This document shows, piece by piece, positions 20,094 through 28,296 of a stretch of DNA of 64,000 nt (the first letter of the stretch is position 1; every line of letters starts with the position of its first letter). A program made the position numbers and the translations under genes. The DNA is taken from assembly GCF_000374805.1 (NCBI RefSeq), contig NZ_KB895343.1, positions 95,660 to 159,659 of the forward strand, written 5' to 3'. The DNA is from Chitiniphilus shinanonensis DSM 23277. GTDB lineage: Bacteria; Pseudomonadota; Gammaproteobacteria; Burkholderiales; Chitinibacteraceae. Under the pieces are notes generated by a model. It was not told the origin of the DNA and made no database searches. It worked only from the letters and a program-made list of their open reading frames with translations.

Positions 20094-21563
20094 ATGACCG
20101 AGCATCCTACCGCCGCCGAATACGCCCCGCAACCGGGCGCCGACTACGACGCGGCAGCGTTCGACACGGCGGGCGCGGCCGCGGAGGTCGCGGCGATCAA
20201 GCTGCCGCCGCATTCGCTGGAGGCCGAGCAATCGGTGCTGGGCGGCCTGCTGCTGGACAACGCCGCCTTCGACAAGGTGGCCGACATCCTGTTCGAGAGC
20301 GATTTCTATCGCGACGACCATGCGCGCATCTGGCAGCACATCACCAAGCTGATCGAGCACAACCGCCCGGCCGACGTCATCACCGTGGCCGAGTCGCTCG
20401 ACAACGCCAACGAACTGACCTACGTGGGCGGGCTGGCCTACCTGGGCTCGCTCGCCAGCAACACGCCATCCGCCGCCAACATCCGCCGCTACGCCGAGAT
20501 CGTGCGCGAGCGATCGGTGATGCGGCAGCTTGCCAGCGTCGGCACCGAGATCGCCGATTCGGCGTACAACCCCAACGGCCGCGAGGCGGCCGATCTGCTG
20601 GACGAAGCCGAATCCAGCGTGTTCCGCATCGCCGAACAGTCGCAGAAGGGCAAGCAGGGCTTCATCGCCATGCCGCCGATCCTGAAGGAGATCGTCGAGC
20701 GCATCGATCACCTGTACCAGCAGGACAACCCGTCCGAGGTCACCGGCATCGCCACCGGCTTTATCGACCTGGACAAGATGACGTCCGGCCTGCAGAAGGG
20801 CGATCTGGTCATCGTCGCCGGCCGCCCGTCGATGGGCAAGACCGCGTTCTCGGTCAACATCGCCGAGCACGTCGGCTGCGAGTTGAAGCTGCCGGTGGCG
20901 ATCTTCTCGATGGAAATGGGCGCCTCGCAGCTCGGCACCCGGATGGTGGGCTCGATCGGCAAGATCGACATGCATAAGCTCAAGACCGGCCGCTTCGAGG
21001 ACGAGGACTGGATGAAGCTCACCCACGCGGTGAACAAGCTGTCCGAGGCGCCGATCTACATCGAGGAGACCGGCGCGCTGACCGCGCTCGACCTGCGCAC
21101 CCGTGCCCGGCGCCTGGCGCGGCAGGTGGGCGGGCAGCTCGGCCTGATCGTGATCGACTACATCCAGCTGATGGCGGGCCGCGCCGGCGGGCGCGAGCAG
21201 AACCGCGCCACCGAGGTCAGCGAGATCTCGCGCTCGCTCAAGGCGCTGGCCAAGGAACTGCAGGTGCCGATCATCGCGCTGTCGCAGTTGTCGCGCTCGG
21301 TGGAGCAGCGCACCGACAAGCGCCCGATGATGTCGGACTTGCGCGAATCGGGCGCCATCGAGCAGGACGCGGACTTGATCATGTTCATGTACCGCGACGA
21401 GTACTACAACCCGGATTCGCCGCACAAGGGCCTGGCCGAGTGCATCGTCGGCAAGCACCGTAACGGCCCCGTGGGCAAGGTGCCGCTGGTGTTCAAGGGG
21501 ATGTACTCGCGCTTCGAGAACGCGCTGATGCGCCCCGAGGGCTGGTCCGGCGATCTGGAGTGA
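20094..21563 (+). CDS. dnaB: Replicative DNA helicase DnaB
   Basis: Hexameric 5'-3' helicase of the replication fork, 489 residues. N-terminal primase-binding domain (PHSLEAEQSVLGGLLLDN ... about residues 35-140), linker, then RecA-like motor with Walker A GRPSMGKTA, Walker B LIVIDYIQLM and the LSQLSRSVEQR / SDLRESGAIEQDAD arginine-finger region. No intein. The start is not certain: GTG 20082 is in frame four codons upstream; neither has a strong ribosome site. An Ala-rich, probably disordered stretch precedes the first domain. A bidirectional terminator follows at 21583. Confidence 0.96.
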   Translation: MTEHPTAAEYAPQPGADYDAAAFDTAGAAAEVAAIKLPPHSLEAEQSVLGGLLLDNAAFDKVADILFESDFYRDDHARIWQHITKLIEHNRPADVITVAESLDNANELTYVGGLAYLGSLASNTPSAANIRRYAEIVRERSVMRQLASVGTEIADSAYNPNGREAADLLDEAESSVFRIAEQSQKGKQGFIAMPPILKEIVERIDHLYQQDNPSEVTGIATGFIDLDKMTSGLQKGDLVIVAGRPSMGKTAFSVNIAEHVGCELKLPVAIFSMEMGASQLGTRMVGSIGKIDMHKLKTGRFEDEDWMKLTHAVNKLSEAPIYIEETGALTALDLRTRARRLARQVGGQLGLIVIDYIQLMAGRAGGREQNRATEVSEISRSLKALAKELQVPIIALSQLSRSVEQRTDKRPMMSDLRESGAIEQDADLIMFMYRDEYYNPDSPHKGLAECIVGKHRNGPVGKVPLVFKGMYSRFENALMRPEGWSGDLE

Positions 21564-21582
21564 ACCCGGAGCGCCCATGAAG

Positions 21583-21608
21583 AAACCCGGCCTTGGCCGG
21601 GTTTTTTT
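21583..21608. terminator. Bidirectional terminator between dnaB and the binding-protein gene
   Basis: Stem AAACCCGGCC / GGCCGGGTTT with a two-base loop and TTTTTTT. It serves dnaB and, with its A-tract, possibly the convergent gene ending at 21625. Confidence 0.88.
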
Positions 21609-21624
21609 CATCCCGAGTGCGCCG

Positions 21625-22368
21625 CTACTTGCCGAAATACTTGAGGTGGATCTTCTGGTAGGTGCCGTCGGCCTTGATCGCCGCCAGGCCACGGTTGATC
21701 CGTTCCAGCAGCGCCTTGTTGCCCTTCTTCACCGCGATGCCGTAGTACTCCTTCTCGAAGGCGGGGTCGTCCACCAGGCGCAGCCTGGCGCCGGGGTTCT
21801 CCACCAGGTAGTTCCTGACTACGCCATTGTCGGCGATCACCGCTTCCACCTGGGCGGCGCGCAGCGCTTCCAGCGCCTGGACGATGCTGTCGAAGCGGCG
21901 GATGTTCGAGCTGGTCTTGCCGAAACGCTGCTGTGCCAGCGCGTCGCCGCTGGTGCCGCCCTGCACGCCGATCTTGCGCCCGGCGAGATGGGCCAGCGTA
22001 TCCACCTTGTTGTCCTGCGCGGTGATGATCAGCTGCCTGGCCTCGAAGTACGGCGCGGAGAAATCCATGGTCCGCTTGCGTTCCGAGGTGATGGTCACCG
22101 CCGCGGCGACGATGTCGCGGTCGCCGTTGCGCAGGCCGGTGAACAGCGCCTCCCACGGGGTGTTGACCAGCTTGATGCGAAAGCCCGCCTTGTCGGCGAT
22201 GGCCTGGATCAGGTCGGCGTCGAAGCCGACGATCTGCTGCTGCTCGTTCATCGACTCGAACGGTGCGAAGGTGGCCTCGGTGCCGACCACGTACACCCGC
22301 TCGGCGTGCGCCGCACCCAGCAGCAGGGCGCAGCACAGGGCGGCGAGGCATCTTGGGAACATACGCAT
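21625..22368 (-). CDS. Periplasmic amino-acid ABC transporter binding protein (SBP family 3)
   Basis: A 247-residue extracytoplasmic receptor. ATG 22368 has AGGAGG five bases upstream and gives a Sec signal (MRMFPRCLAALCCALLLGAA) cleaved after AHA, before ERVYVVGTEATFAPFE. The last motif plus VGFDADLIQAIADKAG, NGDRDIVAAAVTIT and DFSAPYFE are typical of polar amino acid receptors (glutamine/arginine/histidine type). No permease or ATPase gene is adjacent, so it is an orphan receptor or serves a distant transporter. Promoter not assigned. Confidence 0.87.
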   Translation of the reverse strand: MRMFPRCLAALCCALLLGAAHAERVYVVGTEATFAPFESMNEQQQIVGFDADLIQAIADKAGFRIKLVNTPWEALFTGLRNGDRDIVAAAVTITSERKRTMDFSAPYFEARQLIITAQDNKVDTLAHLAGRKIGVQGGTSGDALAQQRFGKTSSNIRRFDSIVQALEALRAAQVEAVIADNGVVRNYLVENPGARLRLVDDPAFEKEYYGIAVKKGNKALLERINRGLAAIKADGTYQKIHLKYFGK

Positions 22369-22457
22369 GGCGGCCTCCTGGAATGGCGCGACGTTGACTT
22401 CAGCATGGGCTGCGGCCGCGCCGGGGTGCAATCCGTGAAAACAACAATAGCCGCCTA

Positions 22458-22585
22458 GAACGGCTAACAAAACCCTTCTGGCTACGTTGCGCCGGGGCGT
22501 CGAGCTTCACTTGCCGCACGCCTTGTACTGTCTACGTTTTACGTTTCTTGCCAGAACCGCTGCGCTGGGTTTTTTTCAGCCGCTC
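22458..22585. repeat. Dispersed hairpin repeat, copy B (complete)
   Basis: A 128-base element with inverted ends: left GAACGGCTAACAAAACCC, right (read on the minus strand) GAGCGGCTGAAAAAAACCC, with a second matching block TTCTGGC inside each arm. It aligns along its whole length to the reverse complement of copy C (31602-31722), sharing the core CTTGCCGCA-GCCTTG. It directly touches the sufE stop codon (22586-22588). No gene inside. It may act as a 3'-end hairpin for sufE or be a small transposable or REP-like sequence. Confidence 0.65.
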
Positions 22586-23002
22586 TTAACGCGCTCCGGC
22601 GTGTTCCCGGGCCGCCTGGCGTAGCCGCTCGACGATGGCGTTCAGGCCGTTGGCGCGCGACGAGCTGAGAAAGCGTGCCAGTCCGAGCTGCGCCAGCCAG
22701 CCGTTGAAGTCCACCGCCAGCACCTCGGCCGGGGTCAGGCCGTCGAACGCCGCCCGCACCAGTACCAGCAACCCCTTCACCACCCGCGAATCGCTGTCCA
22801 GTTGCAATGCCAGCCTGTCGTCGCGCCAGTCGGCCAGCAGCCAGACACCGCTTTCGCAGCCCTGCACCCGCTGTGCGTCGGTACGGTGGGCGGCATCCAG
22901 CGGCGGCAGGTCGCGGGCGATCTGCACCAGCAGGCGATTCTTGGCCTCCCAGCTGGCGGCCTGGGCGAGCTGCGCGGACACCGCCGCGCGATCCGCGCTC
23001 AC
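22586..23002 (-). CDS. sufE: SufE-family sulfur acceptor
   Basis: A 138-residue protein that takes persulfide sulfur from the cysteine desulfurase and passes it to Fe-S cluster assembly. The acceptor Cys lies in RVQGCESGVWLLA; FDGLTPAEVLAVDF and ARFLSSSRANGLNAIV are further family blocks. GTG 23002 overlaps the stop of the upstream desulfurase gene (GTGA), so the pair is translationally coupled. The stop abuts repeat copy B. With no sufBCD here, it could be the CsdE branch of the family. Confidence 0.88.
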   Translation of the reverse strand: MSADRAAVSAQLAQAASWEAKNRLLVQIARDLPPLDAAHRTDAQRVQGCESGVWLLADWRDDRLALQLDSDSRVVKGLLVLVRAAFDGLTPAEVLAVDFNGWLAQLGLARFLSSSRANGLNAIVERLRQAAREHAGAR

Positions 23003-24222
23003 CGCAGCAGCTCCAGCGTGTCGGCCAATGCCGCCAGCACGGCGTCGATCTCGGCCCGGGTGTTGTACGCGCACAGCGACAGGCGCAGCGTGCCGGACAG
23101 GTGCAGCGCCTCCATCAACGGTTGCGCGCAATGGCTGCCCACCCGCGTGGCGATGTCGCGCGCATCGAGGAACTGCGCCACGTCGAACGGATGGGCGTGG
23201 TCGAACGCCAGCGAAACCAGCGGCCCCTTGCCCGGCGCGGTGCCGACGATGCGCACGCCGGGAAGCTCCGCCAGCCCGCGTTCCAGCGCGCGGCACAGTT
23301 CGGCCTCGTGCGCGGCCAGCGCGGCGCGGTCCTGCCCCGACAGCCAGTCCAGCGCGGCGGCCAGGCCCACCGCCTGCGCTAGCGGCGGGGTGCCGGCTTC
23401 GAAGCGGTAGGGCGGCGCCTGGTAGGTGGTGCCGGCAAAGCTCACCCGCTCGATCATCTCGCCGCCGGCCTGCCACGGCGGCATGTCCGCCAGCAGCTCC
23501 GCGCGTGCCCACAGCGCGCCGATGCCGGTCGGGCCGAATACCTTGTGGGCGGAGAACACCAGGAAATCGGCCTCCAGCGCCTGCACGTCCAGCGGCTCGT
23601 GGGCGATGGCCTGGGCGGCGTCCACCAGGACCCGCGCACCGTGGGCATGGGCGGCGGCGATCAGCTCGCCCAGCGGCGGGCGAGTGCCGATGGCGTTGGA
23701 CAGCGCGGTCACCGCCAGCAGCCGGGTGCGCGGGCCGAGTAGTTCGTGGTATTGCGCTAAATCCAGGCTGCCGTCGGGCAACAGGCCGACCACGCGCAGC
23801 GTCAGACCGCGCTCGGCGGCCAGCAGCTGCCACGGCACGATATTGGCGTGGTGCTCCAGCGTGGTCAGGATGATCTCGTCGCCCGGGCGCATCTGGCTGC
23901 GCCCCCAGCTGTGCGCCACCAGATTGATGGCCTCGGTGGCGCCGCGGGTGAACACGATCTCGTCGGCGCGCGCCGCGTTGAGAAAGCGGGCCACGGTGCG
24001 CCGCGCGCCTTCGAAGGCTTCGGTGGCGGCATGCGCCAGCCGGTGGGCGCTGCGATGGACGTTGGCGTTGCTGGTTTCGTAGAAACGTCGTTCGGCGTCG
24101 AGCACGACCTCGGGCTTGTGGGTGGTGGCGGCGTTGTCCAGGTAGATCAGCCCGGGATGGGTGCGCAGCAGCGGGAATTGCGCGCGCAGGGCGGCGACGT
24201 CGAAAGCGGGGGAAGCGGGCAC
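22999..24222 (-). CDS. sufS: SufS/CsdA-type cysteine desulfurase
   Basis: PLP enzyme releasing sulfur from cysteine as an enzyme-bound persulfide. GTG 24222 gives 407 residues, normal for group II desulfurases. PLP Lys in FSAHKVFGPTGIGALW, the Asp/His pocket in ARVLVDAAQAIAHEPLD and YLDNAATTHKPEVVLD near the N terminus are clear; the catalytic Cys is in RVGSHCAQPLM. An in-frame ATG at 24270 exists but lies inside the promoter region of the divergent nudB, so the downstream start is preferred. Works with the coupled sufE. Confidence 0.9.
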   Translation of the reverse strand: MPASPAFDVAALRAQFPLLRTHPGLIYLDNAATTHKPEVVLDAERRFYETSNANVHRSAHRLAHAATEAFEGARRTVARFLNAARADEIVFTRGATEAINLVAHSWGRSQMRPGDEIILTTLEHHANIVPWQLLAAERGLTLRVVGLLPDGSLDLAQYHELLGPRTRLLAVTALSNAIGTRPPLGELIAAAHAHGARVLVDAAQAIAHEPLDVQALEADFLVFSAHKVFGPTGIGALWARAELLADMPPWQAGGEMIERVSFAGTTYQAPPYRFEAGTPPLAQAVGLAAALDWLSGQDRAALAAHEAELCRALERGLAELPGVRIVGTAPGKGPLVSLAFDHAHPFDVAQFLDARDIATRVGSHCAQPLMEALHLSGTLRLSLCAYNTRAEIDAVLAALADTLELLR

Positions 24223-24255
24223 GGGCGGGCTCGTCGGGGGTATCGACTGCAATTG

Positions 24256-24261
24256 TATAAT
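24256..24261 (+). promoter_or_regulatory. TATAAT -10 box directly upstream of nudB
   Basis: A perfect TATAAT whose end is seven bases before ATG 24269. Transcription would begin within a base or two of the start codon, implying a leaderless nudB mRNA. The -35 region is poor. On the other strand TTGCTT and TATACA with an 18-base spacer could serve the desulfurase gene. Confidence 0.45.
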
Positions 24262-24268
24262 GCGCCCC

Positions 24269-24712
24269 ATGACCTACAAGCAACCCGTTTCCGTGCTCGT
24301 GCTGATCCATACCCGCGACCTGCGGGTGCTGCTGCTGGAGCGCTGCGACTTCGCCGACGCCTGGCAATCGGTGACCGGCAGTCGCGAGGGTGAAGAAAGT
24401 CTGGCCGAGACCGCCCGGCGCGAAGTGCTGGAGGAAACGGGCATCGATGCCGCGCATTACGCCCTGCGCGACTGGCAGTGCAGCACCGACTACGACATCT
24501 ACGAGCGCTGGCGTCATCGCTACGCACCGGGGGTGACGGTCAACACCGAGCATGTGTTCAGCCTGGAAGTGCCGGATGGCATTGCGGTACGGCTGGCGCC
24601 GCGCGAGCATCGGCGTTACCGGTGGCTGAGCTGGCAGGCCGCGGCCGAGGCGGTGTTCTCGCCGTCCAATGCCGAGGCGTTACGCCAACTGCCCGCGCGG
24701 TTCGGTTCTTGA
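24269..24712 (+). CDS. nudB: Nudix hydrolase, dihydroneopterin triphosphate pyrophosphatase type
   Basis: A 147-residue Nudix enzyme; NudB removes pyrophosphate from dihydroneopterin triphosphate in folate synthesis. The Nudix box GX5EX7REUXEEXGU is intact (GSREGEE ... REVLEETGI). The NudB-type beginning MTYKQPVSVLVLIHT and the late EHRRYRWLSWQAAAE support the assignment over other Nudix classes. ATG 24269 is chosen; ATG 24260 overlaps the -10 box. A strong terminator lies at 24831. Confidence 0.9.
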   Translation: MTYKQPVSVLVLIHTRDLRVLLLERCDFADAWQSVTGSREGEESLAETARREVLEETGIDAAHYALRDWQCSTDYDIYERWRHRYAPGVTVNTEHVFSLEVPDGIAVRLAPREHRRYRWLSWQAAAEAVFSPSNAEALRQLPARFGS

Positions 24713-24830
24713 CGCGATGTCGACCACGAAACCCCGCGATGCGGCGTGGCATTCTTCACGTCAATGCACGATGTGACCGGCCTTATCTTGAGCGCTGAGC
24801 CACACCCCCGGCTCAACCCCCTGTTGATTT

Positions 24831-24857
24831 GCCCCGCCCCCTTGGCGGGGCTTTTTC
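24831..24857 (+). terminator. Terminator downstream of nudB
   Basis: GCCCCGCC-CCCTT-GGCGGGGC followed by TTTTTC. It lies 118 bases after the nudB stop; no gene is seen in between. Confidence 0.85.
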
Positions 24858-24914
24858 TTGCCCGTCGTTTCCGGGTGCGGAGTGTTGGGTGCGCCAAATC
24901 CACCATTTCGCGCG

Positions 24915-25128
24915 TGTCACGAAATCGCATCGGGGCGCGACAAGCTGGGCGGCTGCCGGGCGGATCGATCTTGATGTGGGAGATCAAATTTCGAACTCAA
25001 GATGCTGATTTATATTGGTAAATGAATTTCGTGACAGGTGACGTCGAGGCCATTGCGTGTCTTGTCACACAAAAAGAGCACATGATCGTCGTCAATTATT
25101 TGGTGACTGTCACAAAATTATGCATAAT
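24915..25128 (+). promoter_or_regulatory. AT-rich control region with repeated TGTCAC/GTGACA boxes and a promoter
   Basis: Five GTGAC/GTCAC half-sites occur in about 200 bases: TGTCACGAAAT at 24915-24925 and its exact inverse ATTTCGTGACA at 25026-25036, GGTGAC at 25037-25042, TGTCACA at 25063-25069 and the perfect palindrome GTGAC-T-GTCAC at 25103-25113. The last overlaps a promoter with -35 TTGGTG (25100-25105), a 17-base spacer and -10 CATAAT (25123-25128). The -10 lies in the palindrome ATTATGCATAAT (25117-25128). This looks like an autoregulatory operator region for the small gene at 25157. The region is distinctly AT-rich compared with its neighbours. Confidence 0.5.
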
Positions 25129-25156
25129 CTGCTGAACCTTGTACCCAGGAGTTGTC

Positions 25157-25402
25157 ATGAAGCATGCCGCCGATCGCCATACCGCCGAATTGCCAGGCCT
25201 GGATACGCCGCGCCGCCGTGGCCGGCCATCGCTGGGCGCGCGACCGATGACGCCGGCCGAACGCAAGCGTCGCTCGCGCCAGAACGCCGGCACCACCTCG
25301 CTGGAACTCGATCACGCCTTCGTCAAATGGCTGCGCCGGCAGGCGCAGCAGCAGGGGGTGTCGGTGGGCGAGCTGCTGATGGCCAGGTTCGGCGTGAAAT
25401 AG
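25157..25402 (+). CDS. Small putative DNA-binding regulator (RHH-like C terminus)
   Basis: An 81-residue protein. ATG 25157 has AGGAG five bases upstream. The middle is basic, RRGRPSLGARPMTPAERKRRSRQ, a pattern shared by many small plasmid- and chromosome-borne regulators. The C-terminal half, TTSLELDHAFVKWLRRQA then GVSVGELLMARFGVK, resembles a ribbon-helix-helix unit (short strand, helix, turn, helix). The operator array just upstream argues for autoregulation. The aldehyde dehydrogenase gene starts 13 bases after its stop and may be a controlled target. DNA binding is inferred. Confidence 0.68.
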   Translation: MKHAADRHTAELPGLDTPRRRGRPSLGARPMTPAERKRRSRQNAGTTSLELDHAFVKWLRRQAQQQGVSVGELLMARFGVK

Positions 25403-25415
25403 CCGGGCCCCGGCG

Positions 25416-26810
25416 ATGGCGACACTCGAAGCGTTGTGGCGCGCGCAGCGCGCTGCCTGCCTGGAGCACGGCGCGAGCACCGGCCAGCAGCGCCGTGAAG
25501 CGCTGGCGCGGCTGGCGCAGGCGGTGCGGGATGACCAGGAACTGTTGGTCGCGGCGGTGGCGCACGATTTCGGCTGCCGCCCCGCCGAGGAGACGCGGTT
25601 GCTGGAGCTGTTGCCGCTGCTCGATGCGATCCGCCACGCCCGCCGGCACCTGCGCCGCTGGATGCGCCCGCGCCGGGCGGCGACGAACTGGCAGTTTCTT
25701 CCCAGCAAGGCTCGGGTGCTGTACCAGCCGTTGGGCGTGGTCGGCATCATCGGCGCCTGGAACTACCCGATCCTGTTGACCCTGTCGCCGCTGGTGGACG
25801 CGCTGGCCGCAGGCAACCGCGTCATGCTCAAGCCGTCCGAACTGGCGCCGGCCACCGCGGCGGCGCTGGCCGCGCTGATCGCCCGCACCTTTCCGCCCGA
25901 GCAGGTGACCGTGGTCCAGGGCGACGCCGAGGTCGCCGCCGCCTTCAGCGCCTTGCCGTTCGATCACCTGCTGTTCACCGGCTCGTCGCGCGTGGCGCGA
26001 CAGGTGCTGCACGCGGCGGCGGATCGCCTGACGCCGGTCACGCTGGAGCTGGGCGGCAAGTCGCCGGCACTGGTTCATGCATCGTTTGCACTGGATCAGG
26101 CGGCGGATCGCATCTGCACCGCCAAGTTCTGGAACGCTGGGCAGACCTGCGTCGCGCCCGACCATGTCTGGGTGCCGACCGCGCTGCTGCCACTGTTCGC
26201 CGAGTGCGCCGTCACGGCCATCCGCCGGCGCTGGCCCCAGGGAGTCGACCAGGCCGACTACACCCACCTGATCAACAATGCCGCCGCGACACGCCAGCGC
26301 GAGTTGCTGGACGACGCGCTGGCCCACGGCGCGCGGGCGCTGTGGCCGGTGGGCGAGTGGGGCGAGGGGCGTGCCTTGCCGCCGGTGCTGCTGCTGGGCT
26401 GCACCACCGGGATGCGGGTGATGCAGGAGGAGATCTTCGGCCCCATCCTGCCGCTGTGCGGCTACGACGAGCTGGATCAGGCGCTGACGCAACTGGCCGC
26501 ACCGCCGCATCCGTTGGCGCTGTACTACTTCGATCGCGACCGGACGAGGGTGGAAGCGGTGCTGGCGCGGACGCGCTCGGGCGGGGTGACGGTCAACGAT
26601 TGCCTGTTCCATCTGGCGCAGCACGATCTGCCGTTCGGTGGCGTCGGTGCCAGTGGCATGGGCGCCTATCACGGCGAGGCGGGCTTTCGCCGCTTTTCGC
26701 ACGCGCGCGCCGTGCTGTGGCAAAGCGAAGCGACGGCGCGGCTGCTCGGCCTGTTCAAGCCGCCTTATCGCCGGCTGGGTCGGCGGCTGGTGGATTGGTT
26801 GCTGCGCTGA
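25416..26810 (+). CDS. Aldehyde dehydrogenase, coniferyl-aldehyde dehydrogenase type
   Basis: A 464-residue NAD(P)-dependent ALDH of the class-3-like, shorter type that includes coniferyl aldehyde dehydrogenase. Landmarks: GVVGIIGAWNYPILLTLSPL (cofactor domain), KPSELAP, LLFTGSSRVARQV, the general-base Glu in LELGGKSPALV and the nucleophile Cys in NAGQTCVAPD. The C-terminal [17 protein letters not shown] is typical. Position 13 bases behind a small regulator gene suggests co-expression. The natural aldehyde is not known. Confidence 0.85.
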   Translation: MATLEALWRAQRAACLEHGASTGQQRREALARLAQAVRDDQELLVAAVAHDFGCRPAEETRLLELLPLLDAIRHARRHLRRWMRPRRAATNWQFLPSKARVLYQPLGVVGIIGAWNYPILLTLSPLVDALAAGNRVMLKPSELAPATAAALAALIARTFPPEQVTVVQGDAEVAAAFSALPFDHLLFTGSSRVARQVLHAAADRLTPVTLELGGKSPALVHASFALDQAADRICTAKFWNAGQTCVAPDHVWVPTALLPLFAECAVTAIRRRWPQGVDQADYTHLINNAAATRQRELLDDALAHGARALWPVGEWGEGRALPPVLLLGCTTGMRVMQEEIFGPILPLCGYDELDQALTQLAAPPHPLALYYFDRDRTRVEAVLARTRSGGVTVNDCLFHLAQHDLPFGGVGASGMGAYHGEAGFRRFSHARAVLWQSEATARLLGLFKPPYRRLGRRLVDWLLR

Positions 26811-26851
26811 TCGATGCGACGCGGCGCCTGTGCGGTCGGAACGATGCCGGG

Positions 26852-27166
26852 TCAGACCTCGGGTGGCGGCGGCAGCGGCGTGCTGACCGGGGGGCGGGAC
26901 AGATAGCTGTAGACGATGGCGTAGGTGAGATAGATCGGTTCTTCGTCGCCCGCGGCCACCCGGTCGCGCACCAGGCTGGTGAACAGCGTGCGCGCCTGCA
27001 AGGTGCGGATACGGCCTTCCTTGGTGTCGCAGGCGGTGAAGTTGCTGGCGAGCGCATCGATGCTGATGAAACAGTCGATCATGCGGCCGTCTTCCAGCTC
27101 GACCTGGAACGGGATGCCGCCGATCTCGTCGACGGGGGTAAGCACGATGGGATAGGGCAGGGACAT
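26852..27166 (-). CDS. Hypothetical protein, 104 residues, DUF1488-like
   Basis: From ATG 27166 the product begins MSLPYPIVLTPVDEIGGIPF and contains QVELEDGRMIDCFISIDALA, which resembles the DUF1488 pattern (hydrophobic strand, Gly, then CxIS and an AL pair). It ends with a Pro-rich tail PPVSTPLPPPPEV. No signal peptide or membrane segment. Convergent with the aldehyde dehydrogenase gene. Ribosome site is weak, so the start is uncertain. The DUF1488 link is tentative. Confidence 0.6.
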   Translation of the reverse strand: MSLPYPIVLTPVDEIGGIPFQVELEDGRMIDCFISIDALASNFTACDTKEGRIRTLQARTLFTSLVRDRVAAGDEEPIYLTYAIVYSYLSRPPVSTPLPPPPEV

Positions 27167-27378
27167 CAGTGGCGCTCGTTGCGGAGGTCGACGGTCAATC
27201 GAGCATAAGGTAGCGATGCCGGCGAGCATCTGTCCAGCGACAGAAGGCGCTCGCTTCGCGGCGGATGGCCCTCCAGTGTTTCTTCCCCGCTCCTACAACG
27301 GCTTGCGACGCCGGCCGACAGTCGGGCGCGGTGCGCTGCGGCACACTGATCGTCGATGGGATCCACGAGGAGGCAGCC

Positions 27379-27777
27379 ATGGACAACTCATTGTCTTCGC
27401 AGCAACGGGTGTCTCCCGCACACGCGCGGCAACGGCGCACGCTGCGGGCCGGTTATCGCCGCCTGACCGCGCGCATGGTGCCGCGAGTGCGTCACGCGTT
27501 GGCGGCCATTGCCACTGTGGCCGCGCTGGCCGGCGCGGTCGGCCTGTGCTTCGTTGCGGAATGGCGTTTCGGCATCGCGCATGCGGCGGTGGCGCTGCTG
27601 GCCTTGTCGGCGCTCTGGCTGCAACACCTGCGCCTGAGACGCGAGCGGGCGCTTGGCGCTCGCCGCGACCAGACGCGGGAGGCGATCTTGCTGTTGGATG
27701 TGCTGGACGATCGGATGCCGGCGCCTCGCCTGCATCAGGCGCAACCCCGGCCGTTGCGCGAGGGCGCCGGGCGCTAG
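27379..27777 (+). CDS. Small two-helix membrane protein, unknown
   Basis: A 132-residue protein with GAGGAGG about seven bases before ATG 27379. Basic N terminus (HARQRRTLRAGYRRLTAR), two hydrophobic helices (ALAAIATVAALAGAVGLCF and AHAAVALLALSALWL), then a basic, Arg-rich C-terminal tail. It ends four bases before the convergent STAS gene. No family recognised. The strong ribosome site and clear helix pattern support a real gene. Confidence 0.65.
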   Translation: MDNSLSSQQRVSPAHARQRRTLRAGYRRLTARMVPRVRHALAAIATVAALAGAVGLCFVAEWRFGIAHAAVALLALSALWLQHLRLRRERALGARRDQTREAILLLDVLDDRMPAPRLHQAQPRPLREGAGR

Positions 27778-27781
27778 CGCT

Positions 27782-28171
27782 TCAGTGCTCCAGCGACAGG
27801 GCCGGGCGCGCGGGTGTGACGAACAGGTTGGTCAGATGCAGGATATCGAGCACCGCGTGCGCGGTGTCGCTACATCGTGCCAGCACGATGGGGCGTGGAT
27901 GGATGCGTTCGCGCAGGATCAGCAACTGCCCGATGGCCGCAGTATCCATGTACACCACTTCGCCCAGATCCAGCACCACCGGCGTATGGGCCGGCGCATC
28001 GTAGGCGAGGTAGGCCGCTTCGTGGAAATGCGCTTCGCACGTATAGGTGAATTCGCCCCGCACCGCGAGGCAGACCTGACCTTGTGACGAAAGATGGCAG
28101 AGGGTAGGCATTGCGGGTTCCGAGCTGACAGATATGTCCGGCTTGATGGCGATTTCATTATTGACGGCCAC
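27782..28171 (-). CDS. STAS-domain protein (anti-sigma antagonist-like), altered phospho-site
   Basis: A 129-residue protein with one STAS domain (about residues 22-125): VVLDLGEVVYMDTAAIGQLL is the core. In SpoIIAA-type antagonists the loop reads D-S-S-G with a phosphorylated Ser; here it is Asp76-Thr77-Ala78-Ala79, so partner switching by Ser phosphorylation is doubtful unless Thr77 is used. ATG 28111 is an alternative start giving 109 residues. No kinase or phosphatase partner gene is nearby. Confidence 0.75.
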   Translation of the reverse strand: MAVNNEIAIKPDISVSSEPAMPTLCHLSSQGQVCLAVRGEFTYTCEAHFHEAAYLAYDAPAHTPVVLDLGEVVYMDTAAIGQLLILRERIHPRPIVLARCSDTAHAVLDILHLTNLFVTPARPALSLEH

Positions 28172-28296
28172 AAACTTTTTGCAAGCAGACAGAAAGCAAT
28201 TGTCGAGCTTCGGTCAACACCGCGATGGCGGTCCCGCGCGGTTTGGGGGCTCGGCTTTTGCCTGATTTGCCTTGCTTTTTTGAAAGGAGGTGGCGC

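Noticed and set aside
24161..24268. N-terminal extension of nudB
   Set aside because: It would overlap the divergent desulfurase coding region and lie upstream of the nudB -10 box.
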